From the NCBI GenBank assembly GCA_013154225.1, contig JAADCW010000009.1, positions 1 through 34,881 on the forward strand: 34,881 nucleotides of DNA, given 5' to 3'. The DNA is from Chloroflexota bacterium (GTDB taxonomy: Bacteria > Chloroflexota > Anaerolineae > Anaerolineales > DRMV01). Both the position numbers and the translations under genes were made by a program. Below are positions 1-12,251 of the stretch, piece after piece. Numbering within the stretch: the stretch's first letter is position 1; each line of letters opens with the position of its first letter. The notes below the pieces were generated by a model. It saw nothing but the letters and a program-made list of their open reading frames with translations. It did not search any database and was not told the origin of the DNA.

Positions 1-588
1 CAGCATCAGCACCAGCGCGTCGATGACTTCCCCCAGGTTGTGGGGCGGGATGTTGGTGGACATGCCCACCGCGATGCCGGTCGCGCCGTTGACCAGCAGG
101 TTGGGGAAGGCCGCGGGCAGCACGGTGGGTTCCTGCAGGCTTTCGTCGAAGTTGGGGGCAAAATCTACGGTGTCTTTGGCGATGTCGGCCAGCAGGGTTT
201 CGGCAATGGGGCTGAGGCGGGCTTCGGTGTAGCGCATGGCCGCAGGCGGGTCGCCGTCCACTGAGCCGAAGTTGCCTTGGCCGTCCACCAGGGGGTAGCG
301 CATGGAAAAGTCCTGCGCCATGCGCGCCATCGCGTCATACACGGCCTGGTCGCCGTGGGGGTGGTATTTCCCCAGCACTTCGCCCACGATGCGGGCGGAT
401 TTTTTGTAGGAGGCGTTGCTGCGCAGGCCCATGTCGTGCATGGCGTAGAGAATGCGGCGCTGGACAGGCTTGAGGCCGTCGCGGGCGTCGGGCAGGGCGC
501 GCGCGACGATCACGCTCATCGCGTAGTCCAGGTAGGCCTGGCGCATTTCTTCACTAATGTCAATGCGTTGGACAAGACCAATTTCCAT
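1..588 (-). CDS. gyrA: DNA gyrase subunit A, N-terminal 196 residues (cut by window edge)
   Basis: This is the breakage-reunion subunit of type II topoisomerase, which introduces negative supercoils together with GyrB. The visible part is the N-terminal winged-helix/catalytic region: a KPVQRR segment near residue 40, the quinolone-pocket segment GKYHPHGD at 73-80, and RYTE with the catalytic tyrosine at residue 120 (E. coli Tyr122). The reading frame runs off the left edge. The ATG at 588 was chosen because it gives the usual short GyrA N-terminus; an AAAGGA lies 12 bases upstream, a rather long spacing. The residue equivalent to E. coli Ser83 is Gln81 and that equivalent to Asp87 is Asp85. 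ParC cannot be fully excluded from the N-terminus alone, but the segment after the tyrosine reads like GyrA. Confidence 0.93.
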   Translation of the reverse strand, partial: MEIGLVQRIDISEEMRQAYLDYAMSVIVARALPDARDGLKPVQRRILYAMHDMGLRSNASYKKSARIVGEVLGKYHPHGDQAVYDAMARMAQDFSMRYPLVDGQGNFGSVDGDPPAAMRYTEARLSPIAETLLADIAKDTVDFAPNFDESLQEPTVLPAAFPNLLVNGATGIAVGMSTNIPPHNLGEVIDALVLML

Positions 589-641
589 TTTTGTAGCATG
601 TCCTTTCGGATAAAGGCTATAAATGCAGGCAATCTGCACCC

Positions 642-670
642 ATCTTAAGGGCAAATTGGGCTATCGTCAA
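642..670 (-). promoter_or_regulatory. sigma70-type promoter for gyrA
   Basis: On the minus strand TTGACG (665-670) and TAAGAT (642-647) are separated by exactly 17 bases. Transcription would start near 635, giving a leader of about 47 bases before the gyrA ATG. With the rpoC terminator just upstream, this suggests gyrA is transcribed on its own. Confidence 0.55.
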
Positions 671-705
671 GTGGTGGCGGGCGAAAGGGGGCACGCGTGG
701 AGCGA

Positions 706-740
706 GAAAAAACTGGCGCTGTCGTCACGACAGCGCCAGT
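706..740 (-). terminator. Rho-independent terminator after rpoC
   Basis: Positions 712-725 and 727-740 are perfect inverted complements (14 bases per arm; the innermost pairs must open to form the loop). On the minus strand the hairpin is followed at once by a run of six T (712-707). It lies 25 bases past the rpoC stop and separates rpoC from gyrA. Confidence 0.9.
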
Positions 741-764
741 GGGTTTCAGGTGAGGGGGTGTTCG

Positions 765-5105
<4,341 letters not shown>

Positions 5106-5290
5106 GCAACAGCCTCCTGAAAATAGCGGTCGGCAAAACGGATTGGCCCTTAGCCCCCTGGTGTGAATTATTGGGAGTGTTTTTCGCTTGCGAAGGTGTA
5201 TAGACACATAAAAGCAAGCGCTTTGAGAATTCCCGCTCTCAAGCGCTCGCTCAAGCGTTTTTGCTCCGCTATTCCTCGCATGTTGCCCAC

Positions 5291-5319
5291 ATTATAACAA
5301 AAGGGGCAGGGGGCGGCAA
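5291..5319 (-). promoter_or_regulatory. strong extended -10 promoter for rpoC
   Basis: On the minus strand TTGCCG (5314-5319) and a perfect TATAAT (5291-5296) have 17-base spacing, with TGT before the -10 making an extended -10. It starts 15 bases after the histidine kinase stop. The predicted leader of about 180 bases contains an imperfect 10-pair hairpin (arms GCGCTTGAGA and TCTCAAAGCGC, near 5218-5247). No terminator is seen after the kinase, so read-through from it is also possible. Confidence 0.75.
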
Positions 5320-5333
5320 GGTTTTTGATAATA

Positions 5334-8300
5334 TCAGACGTCTTCTTTGGGTTGGCGCAAGGGTAGTTGGATGAAGAAGGTGCTCCCTTGGCGAAGTTGG
5401 CTTTCGACCCAAATGCGGCCATGATGACGCTCGACAATGGATTTGACAATGGAAAGCCCCAGGCCGGTGCCTTTTTCTTTGGGCTGGTCTCGGCGCACGA
5501 CGCGGAAGAATTTTTCAAACAGGCGGGGTTGGTCCAGCGGGGAGATGCCCACGCCGGTATCGCTCACGCCCAGGATGATGCCGGTGTCGCCCGCGGGTTT
5601 GGCAAAAATGGTGACCGTGCCACCTTCGGGGGTGTATTTGATGGCGTTGTCCACCAGGTTGTGGAGGGCGCGATCCAGCAAAACCGGGTCGGCTTCAACC
5701 AGGGGGGGCGCGTCGGGCGCGATGTCGGTGCGCAGGGTGATGTGTTTTTGCTGGGCGCGGGGTTGCCAGCGTTTGGTGATGTCTTCGATGACATCCAGCA
5801 CTGAGACGAGTTGCGGCTGCAAGCCTACCCCGGCTTCGATGCGTCCCAGGTCCAGCAGGTTGTTGACCAGTTGGGTCATGTCTTCCACGCCCTGCTGGAT
5901 TTGCTGGATGTAACGCTTTTGGCGTTCGTTGAGTTCGCCGACCATTTCCAGCATGGTGATGTAGCCCCGCATGAGGGTCAGCGGTGCGCGCAGGTCGTGG
6001 CTGACGGTGGCGACGAATTCAGATTTCAGCGCGTCCAGTTCTTTGAAGTGGGTGACGTCGCGGAGGATGCAAACGCGCCCGACTTCGTGATGGCTGGTGC
6101 GCACGCTGGCCACGGTGGCGAAATACACCCGGCCGTTGAGGGTGATTTCTGCGGAGTAGGGCGGCGGGTCTTTGCGGCGAAGCAGTTGGATGAGGTCTTC
6201 GGTTTGGATGGCTTCTTCCAGGGGGAGGTTGAGCTGCCGCTGGATGGGAAGTTGTTCAAACGCGGCCGCGTTGGCCAGGATGAGGCGTTCCTGGTTGTCG
6301 GTCACCAGGATGGGATCGGGCGAAGCATTGATGACCGCGGTGAGCCGTTGATGGCGCACTTCGGCCATGAAGTAGAGGCGGGCGGTGTAGGCGGCCATTG
6401 CCATTTGCATGGCCAGGGTGCTGATGTAGCGCACCTCTTCGTCGGTGAAGGTGTGCGGGGTGTTGTAGATCAGGTAGAGCACGCCCAGGAAGCGCTGTTC
6501 GTATTGAAGGGCAACGGCCAGAATGGCTTTGGGCGGCGTTATGCCCGAGGGCATTTGCAGGGTGGTGCTGTGTTCCAGGTTGGTCAGCCGCAGGGGCGAA
6601 CGGCTGCGCACCAGGGGCAGAATTTGCGGATCCAGGCTTTGGTAGCGATCTGCATCAAGCCCTTTGCCAAAGTGCAAGGGATAGTCGTCGTTCCAGTCGT
6701 CGGGCAGTGCCTCGGGGGAAAGGGCTACGCGCGCCACGGTCGCGCCGCTGGCAAGCGCGGCTTCCAGGACCGCTTGGGCGGCATCTTCAACCCGCAGAGA
6801 GGCGGCCACGCGCTGGCTGGTTTGCAGAAGGCGGTTGAGTTCGTCCATGCGTTTGCGCAACCGCTGACGCATGTTCTCAAAGGCCTGCCCCAACTGGCCT
6901 ACTTCGTCCATGCTGTTGATTTCCAGGGCATGATCTAACTGCCCGCTGGCCAGGGATTCTGTGGCCTGGGTGAGTTCCCGCAGGGAGCGGGTGAGGCGGC
7001 GCAGTAACAGCCCGGTGATGCCAACGCCTACCAACGAGAGCATCAACACCCATAAAGTGAGGGGCCAGGCGTTGTTGAGGGCGATTTCCTGCAGGTTGCG
7101 GGCTGGCGCGGCAACGACAATGAGCCACGATGAGCCTACGGCCTGGGTGGTGTAGGCGAGGTAGCGTTCACCAAGGGCGCTGTGAATGTCAGCAGGCCCC
7201 AGTTTGTCGTTGCTGATGGCGGTTTCCATCCACTGCATGTCAGGGGCCGTGGCGTAGAGGATCTGGTGTTCGTTGTCTAAGATGAGCGCGCCGCCGCCAA
7301 TGTTGGAGAGGGTGGCCAGCCCTTTGACGATGGGTTCGGCATAAGGGTTGTTGCCCAGGGAAGCACGCCCGATGAGGAAGCGCGGTTCTGGGGGCGCCTC
7401 TTGGTTTTGGCCTTGCAAGTTTTGATCTTGTGGAAGCGGTAAGGACGCCGCGAAGACCACCAGGGCCTTTTTGACGCCTGAACTGGTTTCGGAGGCGTCT
7501 GCAGGCGCGGGCGCGGTTACGGTCAGGTGTGTGGCAATGGGCGCGTCTTGCATCTCGTTCGATGCAAGGAAGTGGAGGACGTACATGCGCTCAGGGGCAA
7601 GCAGGGTTTCGTTGGGCGGGTAGGAGGCAATGGTATTCCCCTGTGCGTCCACCAACAACATTTCGTTGAAGAAGAAGCTTTCGGTAAGGAGTTGATGCAG
7701 GTATTCGTTGAGTTGGGGGGAGGGTTCCTGCCACAGCGCTTCATCGTGGGCTAATTTACGGATGAGCGAATCGCCGTTTTCGGTGAAAAACGGCATGCTT
7801 TTTGCCGCGATGTTGGCTGTGCTGGAAAGCCGCTCGGTGAGCATTTCCCTGGCCGACCGTTGGGCCATGACCCAGTTGCCGAGCAAAATCCCGATAACCA
7901 CAGCGCCCATGATGCCGGCCATGACCACCAGGAATTTGTAATGCAAGGAGCGGCTCCAGGAAGAAAGGCGGGCTGGGCCGTGATAGCCCCACAGGTGCTT
8001 TTGTTTGTCGTGGGCTATTTGAGCCACTACGCCCGCAATCAGGAGTTCGATGAATTTGTAAAGGGTGAAAATGCCAATGTGGCTGAAGGCGTAATCTACT
8101 CGGGCGGCCAAGGGAGAGTTGCCCAAGGTGAGCACGCCAAAGATAAAAAGGAAGGGGTAAATCGCGGTGAGGAGCACCGCGGCAATGAGCGGTTGGCGGA
8201 TTAAACGGTAGAAACGCTCTCGATATGGTTGCCAGATTGCCCAGCCAAACAGCAGGGCTAAAACGGCTTGCACAAAAGGCTCAAAGGTTAAATGGCTTCC

Positions 8301-8705
8301 CCAAATGCCGACCACGCTGCCGCTGATGAGCGCGAGGATGACCGCCGGCCCTGTGCCAAGGAAGCCCGCGGCCAGCATCCATGTCAGCGAGGCAAAGGGC
8401 ACCAAAACTGGGACGGCTTCACCCAAGGGCGCGATGGTAGAACTGGGGCGGAAAAAGCCCCCCAAGGCGGCCAGCAAGGGGGTTAGGGCGAGCAGGACCA
8501 CGAACGCGGCTGCATGCGGCGCACGCCAGCGAGGATGTTGTGCACGGGCTTGGTAGATCAGACCCCCTAAAATCAGTATCCAAACTAACAGGAGGAGCCC
8601 GTTACTGAACGGCAGGAAGTAAGCGGTGCGGGAGAAAAGCCATTGCATGGTCATGTCGCCTAAGGGTGCAAGTCGCGTGCCAAGTAAACATTCCCATTTT
8701 AACAT
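5334..8705 (-). CDS. membrane-bound sensor histidine kinase (Cache-like, HAMP, GAF, PAS, HisKA, HATPase)
   Basis: This is a two-component sensor kinase of up to 1123 residues. In order: about six hydrophobic helices in the first 230 residues (a MASE-like membrane region); a further helix near 260-285; an extracytoplasmic sensor of Cache type; a helix; a HAMP domain with the DEVGQLGQAF segment; a GAF-like domain; a PAS domain beginning near the INASPDPI segment; HisKA with phospho-acceptor His903 in SHDLRAP; and HATPase_c with N-box DNAIKYTP, G1 DTGVGIS and G2 GTGLGLS. All catalytic boxes are intact. The start is uncertain: ATG 8705 has AGAGG almost touching it, and ATG 8654 or 8648 would give an N-terminus that enters the membrane directly. 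No response regulator is adjacent, so its partner is unknown. Confidence 0.93.
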   Translation of the reverse strand: MLKWECLLGTRLAPLGDMTMQWLFSRTAYFLPFSNGLLLLVWILILGGLIYQARAQHPRWRAPHAAAFVVLLALTPLLAALGGFFRPSSTIAPLGEAVPVLVPFASLTWMLAAGFLGTGPAVILALISGSVVGIWGSHLTFEPFVQAVLALLFGWAIWQPYRERFYRLIRQPLIAAVLLTAIYPFLFIFGVLTLGNSPLAARVDYAFSHIGIFTLYKFIELLIAGVVAQIAHDKQKHLWGYHGPARLSSWSRSLHYKFLVVMAGIMGAVVIGILLGNWVMAQRSAREMLTERLSSTANIAAKSMPFFTENGDSLIRKLAHDEALWQEPSPQLNEYLHQLLTESFFFNEMLLVDAQGNTIASYPPNETLLAPERMYVLHFLASNEMQDAPIATHLTVTAPAPADASETSSGVKKALVVFAASLPLPQDQNLQGQNQEAPPEPRFLIGRASLGNNPYAEPIVKGLATLSNIGGGALILDNEHQILYATAPDMQWMETAISNDKLGPADIHSALGERYLAYTTQAVGSSWLIVVAAPARNLQEIALNNAWPLTLWVLMLSLVGVGITGLLLRRLTRSLRELTQATESLASGQLDHALEINSMDEVGQLGQAFENMRQRLRKRMDELNRLLQTSQRVAASLRVEDAAQAVLEAALASGATVARVALSPEALPDDWNDDYPLHFGKGLDADRYQSLDPQILPLVRSRSPLRLTNLEHSTTLQMPSGITPPKAILAVALQYEQRFLGVLYLIYNTPHTFTDEEVRYISTLAMQMAMAAYTARLYFMAEVRHQRLTAVINASPDPILVTDNQERLILANAAAFEQLPIQRQLNLPLEEAIQTEDLIQLLRRKDPPPYSAEITLNGRVYFATVASVRTSHHEVGRVCILRDVTHFKELDALKSEFVATVSHDLRAPLTLMRGYITMLEMVGELNERQKRYIQQIQQGVEDMTQLVNNLLDLGRIEAGVGLQPQLVSVLDVIEDITKRWQPRAQQKHITLRTDIAPDAPPLVEADPVLLDRALHNLVDNAIKYTPEGGTVTIFAKPAGDTGIILGVSDTGVGISPLDQPRLFEKFFRVVRRDQPKEKGTGLGLSIVKSIVERHHGRIWVESQLRQGSTFFIQLPLRQPKEDV

Positions 8706-8818
8706 ACCTCTTCGGGTTATGGTGCTCGCGGGCGGATAAAAATGGGGAACGCAGTGCTCTAAAGGGGCTCGGAAGCACAGGGAAGAAGGGGGCGCGGAGG
8801 CGTGGGATAATTCTGGGG

Positions 8819-8873
8819 GTTGGGCATTTTCTCCGTGGCCTCGGAGGCGGTTTTCTGCGCGAGGTTGCCCAAC
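8819..8873. other. structured intergenic element (nested inverted repeats)
   Basis: GTTGGGCA (8819-8826) pairs with TGCCCAAC (8866-8873), enclosing a smaller CTCCG/CGGAG hairpin (8831-8846). It sits between the acyltransferase and histidine kinase genes, next to the hairpin at 8877-8915. It could be part of a termination region or of the kinase leader. I see no T-run on either side. Confidence 0.3.
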
Positions 8874-8876
8874 GCA

Positions 8877-8915
8877 AACCCGCCGCGGTGGGTTTTAGCC
8901 AGCACGCGGCGGGTT
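8877..8915 (-). terminator. probable terminator of the glycosyltransferase-cmk-plsC gene set
   Basis: Eleven-base perfect arms AACCCGCCGCG (8877-8887) and CGCGGCGGGTT (8905-8915) enclose a 17-base loop. It lies about 68 bases past the acyltransferase stop. On the minus strand only a short T-run follows (GGTTTGCG), so it is weaker than the other terminators in the window. Confidence 0.5.
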
Positions 8916-8983
8916 GAAAACAGGTCGTGGGGTATATTGGCTGTCGGGAATGTTCTCAGGTCAGAAGGTTTTGGGCAGGGGCG

Positions 8984-9715
8984 CTAAAGCCACACAATGG
9001 TTTCCTGCGTGGCTTTGCTGAGGTCGGCATAATAGCCCCGCCGATGGGGCGGGAGCATGGCCGCCAGGATATACATGGCCTCGTCGGTCATCTGTTGCAG
9101 AAGTTTGCGGTTGGGGTTGCGCTCGGTGACGTTGAAGCGGAAAGGGCGGCCAAAGGTAATGCGCGCGCCTGGCTGCCACCAGCGCCGCGCGGTGGGAAAC
9201 GTGGGATACCCTTCGGTGTTATCCAGAGCCACAGGCACGACTGGCGATTGCGTGCGCGCGGCCAAATAGGCCATGCCCAATTTGCCCCGGATGAGGGCAG
9301 GGCTGCGGGTGCCTTCGGGCGCGATGAGCATGATTTCGTCCGCGTTGAGCACGGCCAGGGATTGCCGGATGGCCAGGAGGTCCATTTCCCCGCGCCAAAT
9401 GGGCACCACGCCCCACCAACGGGGCAAGCGGCCGATGAAAAAGTAATCCAGGGCTTCGGCTTTCATCATCGGCACGGCATCGCGTGGGCAGGCGTGCAGG
9501 GCAACCAGAGGATCAATGAAAGCAATGTGGTTGAACATAAGGATGGCGCGGCCTTCTTTGGGAATATTTTCCACACCTTCGACCGCGTCCAGCCGAGCCA
9601 GTAGTGTAAACCCCACCGTGCGCAACACCCAGCGCAAAAAGCGGCGCTTGGCGCGCCACGGACGGGGATCGTAGTGGGTGGTCCAGGGAACGTAAGATTT
9701 GGGCGTGGTGCTCAT
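8984..9715 (-). CDS. plsC: 1-acyl-glycerol-3-phosphate acyltransferase family protein (PlsC-like)
   Basis: A 243-residue acyltransferase of the lysophosphatidate acyltransferase family, which transfers a fatty acyl group to a lysophospholipid at the inner membrane. The catalytic HX4D motif is His63/Asp68 in NHIAFIDP; the substrate-phosphate motif EGTRS is at 134-138; and VPVALDN matches the fourth family motif. A moderately hydrophobic stretch near 28-42 may attach it to the membrane. It lies 94 bases after cmk on the same strand, a common bacterial pairing, and is the last gene before a hairpin. No clear ribosome site precedes the ATG. The exact acceptor is not shown by the sequence; in this setting it could be a glycolipid precursor rather than lysophosphatidate. 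Confidence 0.85.
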   Translation of the reverse strand: MSTTPKSYVPWTTHYDPRPWRAKRRFLRWVLRTVGFTLLARLDAVEGVENIPKEGRAILMFNHIAFIDPLVALHACPRDAVPMMKAEALDYFFIGRLPRWWGVVPIWRGEMDLLAIRQSLAVLNADEIMLIAPEGTRSPALIRGKLGMAYLAARTQSPVVPVALDNTEGYPTFPTARRWWQPGARITFGRPFRFNVTERNPNRKLLQQMTDEAMYILAAMLPPHRRGYYADLSKATQETIVWL

Positions 9716-9809
9716 AGGGTTTCGTATAGCCAGTTGATAAAGCGTGGGCGTGGGGTGCCACGCTCAGGAGCGGGATGCAGGGGGACGTGATGCAAAAGTG
9801 AAAAAGGCA

Positions 9810-10505
9810 TTACTCGTGCTCCGCGTCGAATTGCGCGATCAACTCCATCGCGCGTTGAAAAACCTGGTCGGCATCCAGGCCGTCGGTGTTGATGATGATG
9901 GCGTCTTCAGCCGGGCGCAGGGGGGATGCCTGGCGGTTGCGGTCCAGTTCATCGCGGTAATACACTGCCCGCAAGATTTGTTCGTAAGATGCAGGCTCCC
10001 CGCGGGCCAGGCGTTCCTTATAGCGCCGACGCGCACGCTCTTCGGGCGAGGCGTCGAGATAAATCTTCAGGTCGGCATCGGGCATAACCACGGTGCCAAT
10101 ATCTCGCCCGACCATCACCACTTTACCCCGCTGGCCAATTTCCCGCTGTTTGGCCAGCAGCGCGTGCCGCACACCCGGATGTGCAGCCACGGTCGAGACT
10201 TTGACATCCACTTCGGGGCTGTGAAGCGCCCAAGTGACATCTTCGCCATTGACCAGCACTTCGTATTTGCGGCCATCGTCCACACTGGGCGGGCGCACAT
10301 CAATGGTCAGATGGGTTGCCAGATCGGTCATGGCGTCCGCGTCTTCCACCGCGCGCCCGCGTTGCAGGGCAGCCCAGGTCACCGCGCGGTAAAGCACACC
10401 AGTATCAAAATAAAGATAGCCTAACGCTTCGGCCAGGCGTTGCGCCAGAGTAGATTTGCCAGAGGCCGCTGGGCCGTCAATGGCAATACGCTGCGGAAGG
10501 GACAT
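9810..10505 (-). CDS. cmk: cytidylate kinase
   Basis: This enzyme phosphorylates CMP/dCMP with ATP to CDP/dCDP, feeding nucleotide and CDP-lipid synthesis in the cytosol. The P-loop GPAASGKS is at residues 11-18; the DTGVLYRA segment and the GRDIGTVVMPDA segment are cytidylate-kinase signatures, and the lid region with the ERARRRYKE segment follows. The length of 231 residues is normal. The ATG at 10505 has GGAGG six bases upstream, lying directly after the stop of the preceding membrane-protein gene (12 bases between genes), so the two are almost certainly co-transcribed. Confidence 0.97.
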   Translation of the reverse strand: MSLPQRIAIDGPAASGKSTLAQRLAEALGYLYFDTGVLYRAVTWAALQRGRAVEDADAMTDLATHLTIDVRPPSVDDGRKYEVLVNGEDVTWALHSPEVDVKVSTVAAHPGVRHALLAKQREIGQRGKVVMVGRDIGTVVMPDADLKIYLDASPEERARRRYKERLARGEPASYEQILRAVYYRDELDRNRQASPLRPAEDAIIINTDGLDADQVFQRAMELIAQFDAEHE

Positions 10506-10517
10506 GTTGCCTCCAAG

Positions 10518-12200
10518 TCAAGGTTGAGCTTGGGCCTGGGGGAAGAGGTCTTCCCTCGCCCATAAGATAACACTCGAACCCCCAGAAGGATGCTGTCGGA
10601 AAGCCAGCCAGCGCATCACAGCCCGCGCGTCGCCCAGGGGCCACAAAGGCGCGGCTGTGAGGGTGAAGTCTTGTCCGTAATAAGCGGTTTCAGTCTGGGA
10701 GGGGGTAAAGCCTTCAGGGGTAAGGATGGCTTCGGGATGTTCATCAGGCAGGAGGGCCAAGGCTTGACGGGCGTTGCTCAAATTGTGGAAAGCCCACGCG
10801 GTGGCTTTACTGCCTGTCAGGTCCACGAGTTGCAGGGCATCTCGACGGCCGTGGTGCCACAACCCCAAATCACCCACGGTTTGCTGAAGCAGGCGCATCT
10901 GGGCTGTGGTGGCGTGGGGATACCAGAGTTCTGCCTCGCGCGGGCCGTTGACCACGCGCATCGTAGCGGCCCACAGCAAGGCAACGCCTGCCAGTGTCAG
11001 TCCCCACGTCAGCCCGCCCCAGGCTTCCCGCCACGAACGCCCGACATCGCGCCACGAAATGGCCATCAGGCCGCTGACCACCACAAGCAGACCCAGGCTG
11101 ACCAACCCCAAAATCAGATTGAGGCGTGCGGTGGGGATGTTGGGCGCCGCGTTCCCCCAGGCCAGGAAATTGAACCAGGCAAAGGAGAGAATAGCCAAGG
11201 CCACTGCGGTTTGCCAGCCCAAATCTTTGGGGTGGGAAGTGGGCAACTGAGCTAACGCCCACGCGGCCACGCCCCACAATGGTATCAGCACCCAGACCAG
11301 GTCTTGGGGGGAGCGGCCAGGGTAGAACATGATGAGCAGGGCCGCACTCAGCGCGAGCCAGCCCAGCAGGGCAGGGAACGCGGCGCGGCGGTGGCCGGCC
11401 AAAGCCGCGCCGATGAGCCCTGCGCCCACAGCCAAAGGCGCGTAGGCGACCAACGCCAGCCCCAACAGGGCCAGGGGCGCGGCCTGCAGGGCCAGCAGCC
11501 CTCGGCCAAAGGCCAGCAGGCTGTTGAAAACCGCGCCAAAGCCTTCAGGGGCCCAAAAAGCCAAACTGCCCCCGAAAACCAGCACGCTCAGCGCCAGCCC
11601 AGCGCCCTGGCGGGCTTCCGCGGCCGAAAAGGGAATCCGAATTTCGTGGCCTGCAACCCGATAAAGGGCCAGCCCAAGCCCCAGGCTCAACAGCCCCAGC
11701 CAGAACGTGGGCCCCAAGAGCATCCCTGCCGCGGCCAGGGGAAGCGCCCAGCGCCAGCGGTTATGGGCCGCGGCCAACACCGCGGCGGTGAGGGCCAATG
11801 CCGCGGGAATGGGGCTGTTGGCCACCCGGGAGAGGGCCACCAACCCGGGATCCAAAGCCAGGGCAAAAGCCAGAATCAGCGCGCCGCGGCGACCCAAATA
11901 GGGCCGCAGGGGCCAGGCCAGCAAGGGGAGCAATCCGCCCAGAAGGGCTGGCACCAGGCGGGCAATCGCGTCGGTGCTGCCGAGCAAGAAGAAAGCCAGG
12001 CCGGTCAGCGCGGTCAGCAAAGGCGCTGAACCTAACGTGGTGGGGTGCCGCGCGGCAACATCCAGCGCCTGCAGCGCCAGTTGGGCTTCCTCTTCGCTCA
12101 AAGGGGCTTGCCCCAAATGCCACAACCGCACCCCAAAAGCCAGGGCAACGGCCGCGCCGTAGAGCAAGTGTTCCGTCGAAATGTGAGATGAGGTTTTCAT
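10518..12200 (-). CDS. polytopic GT-C-like glycosyltransferase (GT39/TIGR03663-like)
   Basis: A 560-residue protein with roughly 11-13 hydrophobic helices and a soluble C-terminal part of about 150 residues. The first extracytoplasmic loop has an acidic cluster (SEEEAQ near residue 36), the position where GT-C enzymes keep their catalytic or metal-binding acidic residue. This fits the dolichyl/undecaprenyl-phosphate-sugar-using GT39-type superfamily, or the TIGR03663 (Agl23-like) family often found next to YYY proteins; sequence alone does not decide between them. The sugar and acceptor are unknown. It lies between the DUF2298 protein (51 bases) and cmk (12 bases). No good ribosome site precedes ATG 12200. 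Its Ala/Leu content is very high and it is the most divergent of the local glycosyltransferase-like proteins. Confidence 0.72.
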   Translation of the reverse strand: MKTSSHISTEHLLYGAAVALAFGVRLWHLGQAPLSEEEAQLALQALDVAARHPTTLGSAPLLTALTGLAFFLLGSTDAIARLVPALLGGLLPLLAWPLRPYLGRRGALILAFALALDPGLVALSRVANSPIPAALALTAAVLAAAHNRWRWALPLAAAGMLLGPTFWLGLLSLGLGLALYRVAGHEIRIPFSAAEARQGAGLALSVLVFGGSLAFWAPEGFGAVFNSLLAFGRGLLALQAAPLALLGLALVAYAPLAVGAGLIGAALAGHRRAAFPALLGWLALSAALLIMFYPGRSPQDLVWVLIPLWGVAAWALAQLPTSHPKDLGWQTAVALAILSFAWFNFLAWGNAAPNIPTARLNLILGLVSLGLLVVVSGLMAISWRDVGRSWREAWGGLTWGLTLAGVALLWAATMRVVNGPREAELWYPHATTAQMRLLQQTVGDLGLWHHGRRDALQLVDLTGSKATAWAFHNLSNARQALALLPDEHPEAILTPEGFTPSQTETAYYGQDFTLTAAPLWPLGDARAVMRWLAFRQHPSGGSSVILWAREDLFPQAQAQP

Positions 12201-12251
12201 AGCGTTTGTTCGCGTGCCAAACAGGCCTGAGCGGGCGTATGCTTCAGGGCG

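Noticed and set aside
5106..5333. Riboswitch or ribosomal-protein-type leader for rpoC
   Set aside because: A hairpin is present, but no recognised riboswitch core or terminator with a long T-run; left as a leader hairpin only.
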